Positions 1-11,781 of a stretch of 64,000 bases of DNA are shown piece by piece. The stretch's first letter is position 1, and every line of letters starts with the position of its first letter. The notes under the pieces were generated by a model. That model was not told the DNA's origin. It worked only from the letters and a program-made list of their open reading frames with translations, and made no database searches. The stretch covers positions 310,001 through 374,000 of the forward strand of contig JAWNZC010000234.1 of the NCBI GenBank assembly GCA_035771165.1, in the 5' to 3' direction. The DNA comes from Paragorgia papillata (taxonomy: Eukaryota; Cnidaria; Anthozoa; Scleralcyonacea; Coralliidae). A program made the translations under genes and the position numbers.

Positions 1-435
1 TATTCAGGGTGGAAATAATAATTAGCATGTGAGAGCCCCTCACAGGAAATGTTCAACTTCAGTTTTGAATGATTTTTGAATCATCAATATGGGCACCACA
101 ACTCGATGTATGCTCTGCAAGCAATCATGTATCTTGTAGCTGTAATTGCATTCCAGAAAGAACATTATTTTTTCCACCTCTGACTTGTTATCTAAATGTC
201 AACACTGCATAAATAATGTCCAAACAATGTATACAACTGTGATAATAATATAGTATGGTACAGTATAAATTATATGTACACAATTTCTATTAATTTTCAC
301 ATGCTTCGGTTTCCTTTGTTCTTTTCGGGGAATATATTCAATAACCCTGGCAAAACAATAGATTAATACCCCCCTCTAATATTCCCCTCAATATTTCTTT
401 CCTATTGTGACTCCTGTCAACCTTGTCCATGTGAA

Positions 436-527
436 AATTAAGTACATTATTATTTTTGAGGCCCCTTGGGGGATATGTGTTTATTCACATATCCCCGCAT
501 GGCCTCAAAATAACCATTACTTAATGT
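436..527. repeat. Short hairpin (MITE-like) repeat
   Basis: Two arms pair across a small loop: TTTTGAGGCC and GGGGATATGTG on the left face CACATATCCCC and GGCCTCAAAA on the right. Outer bases (ATTAAGTA / TACTTAAT) extend the pairing. No target duplication is clear. It is either a tiny foldback element or a solo hairpin. Confidence 0.6.
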
Positions 528-654
528 GACCCTTTGACTACCACCATGTCAGGAGTTCTTCCCTTGATGAGTAAAATTGTCTGGTGTTAGAGTAAAAAAA
601 ATAAAAGTGCCAAATGGCACTGCCAGATGAGAATGAAAGGGTTAATAACATATA

Positions 655-737
655 AATAACCATAGAATCGAACTCCTATTTCCATAGAATTGAACTCATA
701 TGTCCATAAAATTGAACTCCTATCTCTATCTTCATTA
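655..737. repeat. Short tandem repeat, about 25-bp unit, three copies
   Basis: The core CCATARAATYGAACTC occurs three times in a row with small differences. It looks like a minor minisatellite with no coding sense. Confidence 0.6.
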
Positions 738-1246
738 CTGTAACAGTTATAAATTATTGTATATAGTATGTTATAAATTATGACAGGGCATTGTATTACA
801 AATATTGTACTCAATTTTTGCAAAATATTGAGATTTATTAGTCACAGATCAATTATTTGTGATTACGATTATTTGCATTAAATAATATCATAAAAGTCAA
901 GTCCCAGATATTTACAAATGTTACTACAAATACAAATAATATATACATCTCAACTAGAGCACATGAACACTGACTTAATTTCACTATTTACCTTGCAGAC
1001 AAGATACATGTTGCAGGTACTGTCGTAGGTAGTAGGACTTCCCAAGTTGCTTTCTGAAAGAGTCAATTCTTGATCTGTATTGTTTGATCCACACTCTTAT
1101 CACTTGCTAGGTCTAGATGCACTGCATGAGTTTAGGTTCTTGTGCAAGTACAATGTTTTTTAAAGTGTTGTAAATTTTTGATAAATTATACAACCACATT
1201 CTTATGCTTTGAATAGTTGAGAAAAATAACAATATAGTATTAGAAC

Positions 1247-1284
1247 AGTTTAGTACTTGGATGGCTGACCACTTGGGAATGACC
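1247..1284 (+). ncRNA. 5S rRNA-like fragment (pseudogene or 5S-derived SINE piece)
   Basis: The run contains TTTAGTACTTGGATGGCTGA followed by CCACTTGGGAATGACC. This closely resembles the conserved 3' half of eukaryotic 5S rRNA (TTAGTACTTGGATGGGTGACC...TGGGAATACC). The 5' half, including the internal promoter boxes, is not recognisable upstream, so this is not a functional 5S gene. A 5S-derived SINE remnant is the likely alternative. Confidence 0.5.
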
Positions 1285-1646
1285 CCATTGTTGAGCTTGT
1301 AACTCACGTGATTAGAGTTGTACTTGATCTCTCCTGTGCTTGGAGGGTTTTTCACCAGTGAGTTCTCAATTTTTCCTCTCCATAAAATCAACACCTACCT
1401 ACTGTACATCTTAGCTGTGATCCGTGGTCTGAACTGTGTTGCATGGCGGCTGCCTGGAAAACATTTGATATGCCTCGACATGGCCATGTTGATCTGCTTC
1501 CTTCATAATTCAGCCACTGCGAGTAAAAATGATTAGCCCCCAGTCCTTTATTATAAACCAAACATGGATAGTCAGTACCTCTATGCAAAGTGTACAACTT
1601 GTGTATACTGTACATGTAGATGGCAAAGTTGATACAAAAATGTGTC

Positions 1647-3066
1647 TTACTTTATCAACCGTTTACCAAGGTTTGACAAGGCAGCACAAACAAACACAAT
1701 ACGATCCAACATTGGTTTTAAAAGCAGTGGAATAACCCCTGACAAAAGGCGGAAGTGCTTCAACTTTAGTATAGACCTTTCAACATGGGATCTCAAAGCA
1801 GCTACACGTCGAGTATGTGTCACTGCTTTTGAAGATAGTCTTGGTCCTCGGCAATAAGCTGGATAAATAAGTTGGATCTTCTTAAAAGCAAGTAAGTCTC
1901 GGACCAGAAAACCTTTGTCAGCCATAACTGCATCCCCCTCTTCCAAATAGTTTACCAATCCAGAATTTCTGACCATTTCCTTGTCCGAAGTGCTGCCAGT
2001 CCACAGTGGAGGTATAAAAGAAATCACACCAGTTGGTGTGATGCCTACCAATTATTTTGCAGTGTTATAGTGTTTATAGTTGCTCCAGGTATTTTTTTGG
2101 CTTTCAGGAATCAAAGGTTTTTGGATATAAAATTCACAACAGTCAATAATTACTCTAATGTTCTTAAATTTCTTAAACTCTTTGGAAGCACCTTTTGGAT
2201 CTCTGCTCGACTTGGCCAAGGACAAGAAAAGATAACTCAGAGGAAAGAAAGGTAATCCAGGTGTTGTAAATATGCGAGACCTGACCACCACTTATTCCAA
2301 AAGTATCAGCTAAAAAGTGCACATCAAAGCCCTTTCTTGTCCTTACTAATGTCAGTATTAGTTCCTCCCAAGTTGATAAAAGCCTGGGTTGTGCTCCCCT
2401 TTTTTCTCTTCTTGATGGTGGTGTATCCACAGAACCTTTCCAGTAACGCAAACTTTTTGCCTTTTCTTTGATCAAATCAAAGACTAAATCAAGTTTTGGT
2501 CTAGTAATGCCAGTATACCGGAAGCAGTTTTTTTGGCAAGTCGCCTGGACAATGAATAGGTTTCTGCGTTGAGTTTTTTCATCATCACCAAACGAAGGTC
2601 TCAGACTGTTGCTGGTCTCTTCAAGACTCTCCTTGGGTTCTTCTTTGATGTGACAGTCATCATCATTATCATCATCATCTTCTGACATAGGTTGGCCAGA
2701 CTGGGAAGCTTGAGGAACTTCGTTCTTTCGTCGCCGTTTCTTTGGCTTGGGAAGCAATACCTCTCTTTTCTTTGGGGAAGGCCTTCGTTTCACAGATTCA
2801 TCTGTACTGTACCCCTTTAGATATAGAGTTGGGTTGGGACATTCCTTTGAACGATATCCAGCTTTAAAATGGTTCGAACATACCTTCGTACTTAGCGTAA
2901 CTTTGAAATCGCAACGGTTAAGCAGTCTCTCCCATTTACCAACATCTTTCTGGATTTTTGGTGAGTAGAATCGAAGAATTCCAACATGAGGAAGAACAAC
3001 TTGCTTTTCTGGATATCTCCGATCGTTTGAACAACCATAAACTGCACAATGATCACCACGAGCCAT
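1647..3066 (-). pseudogene. THAP-domain DDE_Tnp_4 transposase, broken
   Basis: Read leftwards from the ATG at 3066. The N-terminus is a THAP zinc finger (CAVYGCSND..., then CSNHF), followed by a lysine-rich and acidic linker. A helix-turn-helix (about residues 200-290, STWEELILTLVRTRKGFDVH) precedes a DDE_Tnp_4 nuclease. Visible acidic motifs are IIDCCEFYIQKP, GSTSDKE and MADKGF, with HVERSILKLK at the C-terminus. The frame is lost between about 2,180 and 2,290, and a TAA at 2052-2054 interrupts the nuclease, so it cannot make a full protein. The gene is transcribed away from the DUF6589-like gene at 3,135, and the two share a short upstream gap. It belongs to the ISL2EU/Harbinger-like group of DDE_Tnp_4 proteins; terminal repeats for this copy were not found. 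Confidence 0.85.
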
Positions 3067-3134
3067 TTCTATATACTTCGAAACTGTTTGTTTATAAATA
3101 TTGATGATATTTGACTACAAAATGCTTCGCAACG

Positions 3135-4464
3135 ATGAATCTTATGAATTATTTATATTCGCCTAGGCCTTCGAGTTTCAGAGTTTGTTTGCCCCCTAGC
3201 GATCCCATAAAGCATTGCGAAACCGCGCGGGGACTGGCAACCGGCAACTTACCCATTGTGTCTGTTAAAGTACAGTGGAGAAGCAAAACAGCCACTCGGA
3301 CATTGCCCAAGGATCTTTGCTCTATTGGCAAAATGCTGTGTAGAGGGACATACACACAAATCGCACGCGCAGCTTGGCTCTGTGAAAAGGTCAGAGAACA
3401 AACTGTCCTTTTGTTTCTGAAGGAGATCAACCGAGAGTGTTCGAATATGTGCTCTAAGAAGAGTCCCAGCATTTTGCGCAAAACGAGCAAAGAAGACATT
3501 GTGAACTTTTCGTTGACAAAACTCGACCACGAATTAAAAGAAAGAACCCCGCTGCTCAGGAGTGTTTTGATGTCAGCTTCTATTTGTAAAAGCAGTCTGG
3601 AAAGGAGCAATCTATTCTGGATGCCAGCTGTATGTATGGCCTCATCCATCTGCCTAAAGAACAGATCACCTTACTTGACTGTCCTTCAACTGTTGAATAC
3701 CATTTTCATTCAACACTCAGGATTAATGGTTGGTATAAAGAATATATTATTATACATGTTTAATACTGTATATATCAATAACGTACCTTACGCAATGTAG
3801 GGTTGATTAAAATCATATAATTGGTATATTATATGGGACACAATGGGTTAAAATTTGTAGTAGTTCTAATACAATCATGTTTGTGATGTATGGTACATAT
3901 TTTTTTTAGCCAATTTTGTGCCGATTGCGGGTTCTGCGACTTGTCGTGTCCCATACCTTCCTATATAAGATATTGGATGAATTTGGGCATAACCACAATG
4001 CAAAAATTTTGGAGAAGGTGAACAATGAAAATGCACGATTGTTGCAGATTTGGAATGATAATCACGTCTATGGATCTGAAGAGGTGACTCCAAGTGAACA
4101 GCTTGAGGCTGATCAAGGAAGAAAAATTGTCTTTGACAATTTTGATTTCCACCAAAGAGTTCATCACATGACAGAATCCCACCAGAACATAGACAAACAT
4201 TGGGTAGGCCATATGAGCATTGAAAATCGAGTTTCTGGAAATCATCTCAGCATTGAACCAAGATCGAAGCAAAACATTTTAGAGATGGATAATGGAAAGT
4301 TCATTCCAGACAGCGCAGAACATGTTGTACAGAGAGAAAACTATGCCAGTTTAGTCTCTAGAATTATTGTGGACAACATCAATTGCTTGGGTTTTCTAAA
4401 AGATCATGTAATTCAGCATATTAAGCACCTATACTCGAGGGAAATGGCCAAGCCAACTGATACT
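3135..4464 (+). CDS. Transposon-associated DUF6589-like protein, two exons, 3' end missing
   Basis: Exon 1 (to about 3,732) encodes a basic, then helical segment ending in NRSPYLTVLQLLNTIFIQHS. Exon 2 opens after a pyrimidine-rich AG at 3908-3909 and runs to a strong GTAAGT donor at 4465. It reads VVSHTFLYKILDEFG, then IVFDNFDFHQRVHHMTESHQ and a region ending SREMAKPTDT. The order and wording match what I recall of cnidarian DUF6589-type proteins that travel with transposons; their biochemical role is unknown. The exon 1 phase fits exon 2 only if the donor is GTTGGT, or if one base has changed. Nothing after 4,464 continues the protein: the LINE begins about 200 bp later, so the 3' exons are lost. 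The first in-frame ATG is used as start, with low certainty. Confidence 0.5.
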
Positions 4465-4698
4465 GTAAGTCTGTTTGTATTTTATCATAGTGCCAATAGA
4501 GCATTCTCAAAATTTTCCAAACCATTTACTGATAGACCAATTGGCCAAAGGAAGTAATACCATTGTCTTGTAAAAAACCTGTAGACCACACTTCTCTGGT
4601 ATTTAACAAATTTCATTGGGGCACTTGGACTATGTCAACAAATAAATTAAAAACAATGGAAAATAGCTAACCTGTATTTGTATTGGAGTCTAACTTTT

Positions 4699-4770
4699 GG
4701 TCGAGGGTCGAGGGTTGCAAGTCGAGGGTCGAGGGTCGCAAGACGAGGGTCGAGGGCTAAAAGTCGAGGG
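4699..4770. repeat. GTCGAGG tandem repeat at LINE 5' end
   Basis: The motif GTCGAGGG(T/C) recurs about seven times with short spacers. It sits at the 5' edge of the LINE and is probably part of its 5' region or of the target. Confidence 0.6.
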
Positions 4771-4917
4771 TCAGAAAAATATGGGGGGAAAATGAAAAAT
4801 ATTTTTTTTATACAATCACCGTTCGTGATCTCTCAACTGCGTAAATCTAAAATATGTCAGCGAAATTGTACAGCGAAGTTGTTTCTGGTGATGCTTGACA
4901 TGCATGTGCAGGAAATG

Positions 4918-7479
4918 AGTGACATAGTTAACGTCATGTCCCTTGTCCCCAAAATCGATGAAGTGAGGGAATTCATTTTTCGTAAACAAATAAATCTCGC
5001 GCTTATAACTGAAACTTGGCTTAAGGAATCTGTGTCTGATGGAGTTGTTGATATTCCCGAATTCACCGTGGTGCGCGAAGATAGAAGGGGAGAGTCTCAT
5101 GGTGGCGTGTGCGCCTACATCAAAGAGGGAGAGTTTAAATATAACCATCTGAAAGAACTGAACTGCTGTGACGATCATGAGAGTTTGTGGCTTCATTTAA
5201 GGCCCAATCGTCTCCCTCGAGGGTTTTCCTGTATTATTGCCGCTGTGATATATCACCCACCAAAGGCAGATGATAGATCAATTCGCGACCATCTATTCCA
5301 ATCCCTTACCCTGGTGGAGTCAAAGTATCCCAATTGTGGTATCTTAGTTTCTGGCGACTTTAATCGTTTGGATATTAGTGGATTGTTGAGGCATTTTCGT
5401 CTCAAGCAAATAGTGAAAGTGCCAACACGGAAGAACGCCACCCTTGATCTCATATTAACGAACATGTATGATTATTACAGCCCTCCGCAGGCCTATCCAC
5501 CTTTTGGGCTGTCAGATCATAACACCGTTGTGGCGACCCCTGTAGGCGGGAAACGTAACACTAACATTAAGAAAGTGATAACCAAGCGTGACCTAAGCGC
5601 TACTTCCAGTACAGTGAAGCAGTACAGTGTTTGTACAGCTGACGCCCCTTGGATGAACCAGAGAGTTAAAGCCCTTATCCTAAAGAGGCAAAAGGCCTTC
5701 CACTCACATGGGCCCGATTCAATTCAATTCAAGCACTTTAGGAACTTGGTAAACAGGGAGAGGAAGGCTTGTCGAGCGCGATATTACGAATCTAAGATAC
5801 AACAACTAAAGGGAGAAAACCCAAAGAAGTGGTGGGATGAGGTAAAGCGGCTAAGTGGTGCTAAGACGAGAAATGGCGACCTGGTCAGCCTAATAAACAT
5901 CGAGCATTTCTCAGATCTATCCGAACAAGATCAGGCTAACGCCATCAATTCGGCCTTCTTGGAACCGCTGGAGGAGTACAGGTTACAAACGCCGCTTGTG
6001 TGCCTTCCGTTGGAGGATTCGCCAGAGTTTTTGAGTGTTACCGAGGAACGTGTGCAGAAGGTCCTGTTTAATCTCAACCCAAGCAAAGCTTGTGGGCCCG
6101 ACAAAATACCCAATTGGCTTTTGAGGGAATACTCCGACTTTTTGGCCTTCCCTGTTACTCAAATTCTCAATGCTTCGTATCGGGAGCAGCGTTTGCCCAC
6201 TATCTGGAAGATGGCTGATGTCCCCCCCCCCCTGCCAAAGAAGAAACCCGTAATTGACCTGAAGAAGGACTTGAGACCCATTTCACTAACCCCGTGTGTC
6301 TCTAAGGTGGCCGAGGGATTCGTTGTGGAAGACGTTGTCAAGCCAGCCGTGTTGGAGGTGATTAACGGAAGTCAGTATGGGGCTATTCCAAAGACGTCAA
6401 CCACTATAGCTTTGATAAGCATGTTGCATGAGTGGTCTCAAGGGACCGACGGGAACGGGGCGACAGCGATAACTATGTTATTCGATTATCGCAAGGCGTT
6501 TGATTTTATTGATCATCGTATTCTAATTAACAAGTTATGTAAGTTAGATATACCACGCAGTGTTGTGAATTGGATAATTGATTTTTTGTCGAATAGATCA
6601 CAAAGGATTAAGTTAGCTAAGGGTTGTTTTTCCGAGTGGGGCTTAGTTCCCTCTGGGGTACCACAGGGTACTAAATTGGGCCCGTGGTTATTCATTTTAA
6701 TGATAAACGACTTAGATATTAGTTCGCCATATTTATGGAAATTTGTCGATGACACAACAGTCTCCGAGATTGTTCCGAAAGGAAATGTTAGTCATGCTCA
6801 GGGTATAACTAATCGGGTTACCCAGTGGTCCCGGGAAAATAGAGTTCATCTTAACCCCGACAAATGCAAAGAGCTCAGAATATCCTTCGCTCGGAAACCC
6901 TAGGTGTTTGATGCGATAATTGTTAATGGAAAAGAGCTGGAGATAGTTAGTAGTGCCAAGTTACTGGGGCTCACTATAAGCGACAACTTAACTTGGAATG
7001 CCCATGTGGAAGATGTAGTTAAGAAAGCGAGTAAGAAACTATACTATCTAGTGCAACTCAAACGGGCCAGATTGCCATCCATAGATTTAGTTCTTTTCTA
7101 TACATCATGCGTAAGATCCACAGTTGATTATGCTATACCGGTTTTTTATAATGCCCTTCCGCAGTATCTAAAGAAGGAGCTCGTGCGTATCGAGAAAAGG
7201 GCGCTATCGATAATTATGCCTGGTACAAGTTACAATAATGCATGTGAAGTTTTGGGCGTAACGCCTATGGTAGATCATCACAGTCTATTGTGTAATAAGC
7301 TTTTTGGTGCTATAGTGTCCGATTCAAATCATAAGCTTAATAGTTTACTTCCGCCACTTAATAATCCAAGATACAATTTTAGGAATTGTCGCTCGTATAG
7401 CCTGCCTCGTGTCCATACGAACAGAGCAAAGAACTCGTTTATTTTAGCAATGGCCCAACAAGCAAATGCCTTGTCTTAA
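4918..7479 (+). pseudogene. LINE pol: APE endonuclease and reverse transcriptase, one internal stop
   Basis: An APE-type endonuclease comes first: LALITETWL, GGVCAYIK, SGDFNRLD, and SDHN near 5,514. The reverse transcriptase follows, with NPSKACGPDKIPNWLL, FDYRKAFDFIDH, SGVPQGTKLGPWLF and the catalytic FVDD near 6,745. A C-terminal segment (LGLTISDNLTWNAHV, then LYYLVQLKRA) completes the usual CR1/L2 layout. An in-frame TAG at 6901-6903 splits the frame; sequence on both sides is otherwise intact, so this is a single nonsense change in a fairly young copy. The endonuclease starts close to the 5' boundary, so the upstream ORF1 is absent or was never copied. Open sequence upstream of about 4,900 is not family-like and is not counted as coding. 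Confidence 0.85.
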
Positions 7480-7911
7480 CCTAAGTATCCAGAACGTTTG
7501 AACAAACTTTTGATAGGTTTTATATTATTATTATATTAGAATTTGTAATATATATAGTGTATACTTTTTATTATGTAAATAATTACGTAATTCAGCCTAT
7601 GGGCTGCGATGTGATTTGAATAAACCATCCAATCCAATCCAATTTTTCAGATTACTTTTCACAATAACAAGCTAAAATAAAACTACTTATACTTGACGGA
7701 TATGATATGATATGATATAGCGATGATAAAATGAACAGCAAAGACGAACGTATCTGCCGCGCACTTGGAGGACGTGCAGCGCTGGTTTATTAAGCTTTTA
7801 TAAACGTTCAATAGCGGTTGGTACCACAATAGTGAGGCGCTAATAACTCAAACTAGCTTAGTTTGATCTCTAAACATAATACTCAACATTACAAGAGGTT
7901 CCAAATATTAC

Positions 7912-8073
7912 CTTGCTAAGATTTATCGCCTTTTGTAGAGCGACATGTTCATCTTCCGTTTGGTACTCTTCCAGCAGTTTACCAACCCAAAAGTTTTCGA
8001 AGTTTATTCGATTTCGCTTGAGCTACTGTTTCCTTCACCAGAAACAACTTCGCTGAACAATTTCGCTGACATA
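7912..8073 (-). pseudogene. First-exon-like fragment starting MSAKLFSEVVSG
   Basis: From an ATG at 8073 the frame gives MSAKLFSEVVSGEGNSSSSE. After a one-base shift it continues INFENFWVGKLLEEYQ and reaches an AAG|GTAATA donor at 7,912. This looks like the first exon of a gene or transposon gene with one frameshift. I do not recognise the family. The first ~45 bases are repeated in inverted orientation at the LINE 5' end (4,843-4,890), where they read MSAKLYSEVVSGD before breaking down. Confidence 0.4.
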
Positions 8074-8398
8074 TTTTAGATATATAAGTGATACCTACCC
8101 TAATATCCTCAAACGCAAGACTATGGTTATATATCCAACACTGACAATGAGCACACTTCTCGGTATATGACAAGCATGTCAGCTGTTATTTCCTTATTAA
8201 TTTTCCACTTAGTGGTGAGGGGTGTCTAAACCTTTGATGTATCGTTTGAGGAACTTTAAGCACTCTCTTTCCGCATCAGATTGTGGATCTGACTGTATAC
8301 AATTTGAAATCATGCTGACAGATGGTTTTACTTGCTCATATATATACAAAGCATGAAGTATAGTTTACCTTAAAGTCTTCGCTACCAGAGGTTTCACC

Positions 8399-10027
8399 CT
8401 AAACGGGATCATCAGGCGACTGAAAAATATCTGTTAGTGGGCTGCTTAAATGCGTTGGTTGGGGCGTGGGTGTGGGCGTCGAAACGTCCGGCGCATTCCT
8501 TTGGAGCGTGGGTGTGGGCGTCGAAACGTTGCGCGCATTCCTTTGATTGTTTAGGTTGTTGATCTGAAATCTGTTTTTGTGCCGACAGGTCGAAACAATT
8601 TCTGATATTTTGTTTAGTAAAAATTGTTTGTCTGCCTTCATGATGAAAAGTTTTTCGTCCAAACATAAATTGCATCTTTTTTATCCTCCCGTGTAAGAAA
8701 TTGAGTGTTTTAATATAGACCAGGTTATGTCGAAACTTTGGGTTTTTTCTTTTAGATTCCAAATGTATTTCGAAAGTTCCGTCTTATTTGAATACTTTTT
8801 ATTCTGGAAAGATTTAGTATGGTTACGATATCGCTCTTTAAATGTACTTGCTGTCATGCCAATGTATTGCTTAGTGATGTTCGTGTTGCTTATGGAAATA
8901 GATGCCTTGTATACTATGTTGTTTGTCATGCATTGCCCACGTAGGGGGCAATTGTCCTTAATCCTTCAATTGCAACTGCTTGTAACTATGCTTAGTGGCT
9001 TGCTTTTCCTGATTGTGCGTGAATTATGTTTCGTGATAATAGACTTGACGTTGTTCATGCAACTATAGCTAATCTTGACTGTGTTTCTGTTAAAAAGTTT
9101 GTGAAGCTTGTGTCCTGGTGGAAAGTGCTTGTCAATAAGGCTAAGAAAGCTGCGTCCTACGTTTGTTTTGACATTTTTGTTAAATGGAGGGTTAAACCAG
9201 ATGATATTGCGGTGTCTATTACTGCGTGTTTGCTGTGGTGCTTCTTGTGTGTAGTTTAGCTCATGGTTGAAATTGCTGCGCCTTAATGCATTTTGGTAAA
9301 TAGGTGCGGTTTCATGGAATGTCCGCTCGTCAGACGAGAGGAGGGAAATGCGCTTGTTGATTGATGTAGGTAGCTGTCTTAAAATGCTTGGTGGGTGGTT
9401 TGATTGCTTGTTTATGTATAATGGATCGTCATTGGGCTTTCGAAAAGGTTTGTATTTTCCATTGCTTAGGTCGGAAGTAACGTCTAAAAAGTTTACGGAA
9501 ATTAAATTTGCATGCCGTGATTTTTAAGCCAAACTGTTCGAAACTTTTGTGAAGATCTTTTCTTGTTTTGTCTGCCAATCGTGCGGTCTTATTTTTTAGG
9601 ACTGCCAATCCGTCGTCTCTATATAGGCCAATATTTTGGTTGCCAAACTTTTTCCCTAGGTCGTTTAGAATGAAAAGGCCTACTATATAGTTCGCATACT
9701 TCAGCGCCATTATAGCTACCCATGGTAACATCAAAATTAATAAACTGTTGCTGTCTTTTTTTATCCACGGTTTTTCGTTGTTGAAAAGGAGCGATTTTCT
9801 AGCGTGTTTTACTATTGAAATGTCACTTTCGGTAATGATAGCCAAATTTCAATTCTGGCCCAAGATAATGCTTGGTCCAGAAGGTCTTCAGAAATTGAAG
9901 GGTAGAAATTAACAATGTCAAACGAAATGAAGGTATGTCTGCTTTTCTCTTCAATGTTGCCAAACCATTCGATTACTTCTTGTGTGTTTCTCCATTGATT
10001 TACGTTCAAAATGTTCCTTAACTTAGA
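8399..10027 (-). pseudogene. Penelope-like RT/GIY-YIG, left arm
   Basis: Read leftwards, it starts inside the reverse transcriptase (SFDIVNFYPSISEDLLDQAL). It passes a frameshifted stretch around 9,710-9,860 and keeps GLYRDDGLAVL, the catalytic DD pair. The GIY-YIG domain is near 8,681-8,929 (YKASISISN...QYIGMTASTFKERYRNH). The C-terminus ends in repeated TPTPTP-type segments and a stop at 8,399. Several frameshifts separate these parts. RT residues upstream of the palm start are missing. It has one more copy of the Thr/Pro-rich segment near 8,500 than the right arm. Confidence 0.8.
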
Positions 10028-10081
10028 GTTGATCAATGGAGAAACACACAAGAAGTAATCGAATGAAGAAGTAATTAAATC

Positions 10082-11618
10082 AATGGAGAAACACACAAGA
10101 AGTAATCTAATGGTTTGGCAACATTGAAGAGAAAAGCAGACATACCTTCATTTCGTTTGACATTGTTAATTTCTACCCTTCAATTTCTGAAGACCTTCTG
10201 GACCAAGCATTATCTTGGGCCAGAATTGAAATTTGGCTATCATTACCGAAAGTGACATTTCAATAGTAAAACACGCTAGAAAATCGCTCCTTTTCAACAA
10301 CGAAAAACCGTGGATAAAAAAAGACAGCAACAGTTTATTTGATGTTACCATGGGTAGCTATGACGGCGCTGAAGTATGCGAACTAGTAGGCCTTTTCATT
10401 CTAAACGACCTAGGGAAAAAGTTTGGCAACCAAAATATTGGCCTATATAGAGACGACGGATTGGCAGTCCTAAAAAATAAGACCGCACGATTGGCAGACA
10501 AAACAAGAAAAGATCTTCACAAAAGTTTCGAAAAAATTACGGCAGAAGCAAATTTAATTTCAGTAAACGTTTTAGACGTTACTTTCGACCTAAGCAATGG
10601 AAAATACAAACCTTTTCGAAAGCCCAATGACGATCCATTATACATAAACAAGCAATCAAACCACCCACCAAGCATTTTAAGACAGCTACCTACATCAATC
10701 AACAAGCGCATTTCCCTCCTCTCGTCTGACGAGCGGACATTCCATGAAACCGCACCAATTTACCAAAATGCATTAAGGCGCAGCAATTTCAACCATGAGC
10801 TAAACTACACACAAGAAGCACCACAGCAAACACGCAGTAATAGACACCGCAATATCATCTGGTTTAACCCTCCATTTAACAAAAATGCCAAAACAAACGT
10901 AGGACGCAGCTTTCTTAGCCTTATTGACAAGCACTTTCCACCAGGACACAAGCTTCACCATCTTTTTAACAGAAACACAGTCAAGATTAGCTATAGTTGC
11001 ATGAACAACGTCAAGTCTATTATCACGAAACATAATTCACGCACAATCAGGAAAAGCAAGCCACTAAGCATAGTTACAAGCAGTTGCAATTGCAGGATTA
11101 AGGACAATTGCCCCCATACGTGGGCAATGCATGACAAACAACATAGTATACAAGGCATCTATTTCCATAAGCAACACGAACATCACTAAGCAATACATTG
11201 GCATGACAGCAAGTACATTTAAAGAGCGATATCGTAACCATACTAAATCTTTCCAGAATGAAAAGTATTCAAATAAGACGGAACTTTCGAAATACATTTG
11301 GAATCTAAAAGAAAAACCCCAAAGTTTCGACATAACTGGTCTATACTAAAACACTCAATTTCTTACACGGGAGGACCAAAAAGATGCAATTTATGTTTGG
11401 ACGAAAAACTTTTCATCATGAAGGCAGACAAACAATTTTTACTAAGCAAAAGATCAGAAATAGTTTCGACCTGTCGGCACAAAAACAGATTTCGGATCAA
11501 CAACCTAAACAATCAAAGGAATGCGCGCAACGTTTCCATGCCTACACCCACGCCCCAACCAACGCATTTAAGCAGCCCACTAACCGATATTTTTCAGTCG
11601 CCTGATGATCCCGTTTAG
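10082..11618 (+). pseudogene. Penelope-like RT/GIY-YIG, right arm
   Basis: This is the mirror copy of the left arm and is better preserved in RT. From 10,233 one frame runs for 318 codons through GLYRDDGLAVL and a long thumb/linker region ending in a Cys-rich SCNCRIKDNCP. A frameshift near 11,115 moves the GIY-YIG part (11,131-11,349) to another frame, and a second shift moves the C-terminal tail (to 11,618) again. The GIY-YIG nuclease in this class nicks target DNA during integration. No complete product can be made from this copy. Confidence 0.8.
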
Positions 11619-11735
11619 GGTGAAACCTCTGGTAGCGAAGACTTTAAGGTAAACTATACTTCATGCTTTGTATTTTGCTCTATCTATATATGGTATTGAG
11701 CACTCTCTAAAATTTCGTGAACCAAAACTCACTCA

Positions 11736-11736
<1 letters not shown>

Positions 11737-11778
<42 letters not shown>
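11737..11778. repeat. (TA)n microsatellite
   Basis: About 40 bp of alternating TA lies directly against the 3' end of the coding fragment that follows on the - strand. Confidence 0.95.

Positions 11779-11779
<1 letters not shown>

Positions 11780-11781
<2 letters not shown>

Larger units (their letters stand above)
1..1640. other. Noncoding, AT-rich stretch
   Basis: No open frame here has recognisable protein sequence. It holds the hairpin at about 0.45 kb, the tandem repeat at 0.65 kb and the 5S-like scrap at 1.25 kb. The rest is AT-rich and unassigned, and may include one end of the THAP transposon that follows. Confidence 0.5.
4690..7643 (+). mobile_element. CR1/L2-type non-LTR retrotransposon (LINE)
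   Basis: The element has one endonuclease-RT reading frame, a 3' UTR with AATAAA at about 7,619, and a short CCAAT-type repeat at the 3' end in place of a poly-A tail. Such tails are usual for CR1/L2 families. The 5' side opens with a GTCGAGG tandem repeat (about 4,699-4,770) and a segment shared in inverted orientation with 8,035-8,085. No ORF1 is visible. Clear target duplications were not found. Confidence 0.8.
8344..11674. mobile_element. Head-to-head pair of Penelope-like elements (3.3-kb palindrome)
   Basis: The left arm (8,344 to about 10,027) and right arm (about 10,080 to 11,674) are near-identical reverse complements. Each carries the 3' part of a Penelope-like retroelement: reverse transcriptase followed by a GIY-YIG endonuclease. 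Between them, about 10,030-10,080, a short piece of the RT coding sequence is repeated once more, which suggests template switching. Both copies are 5'-truncated. The outer ends coincide, so the whole block behaves as one inverted-repeat unit. A Penelope-like origin is clear; whether it arose in one integration event is inference. Confidence 0.85.

Noticed and set aside
3149..3649. 166-codon open frame on the - strand
   Set aside because: It is antisense to exon 1 of the DUF6589-like gene, whose + strand frame has family-like sequence.
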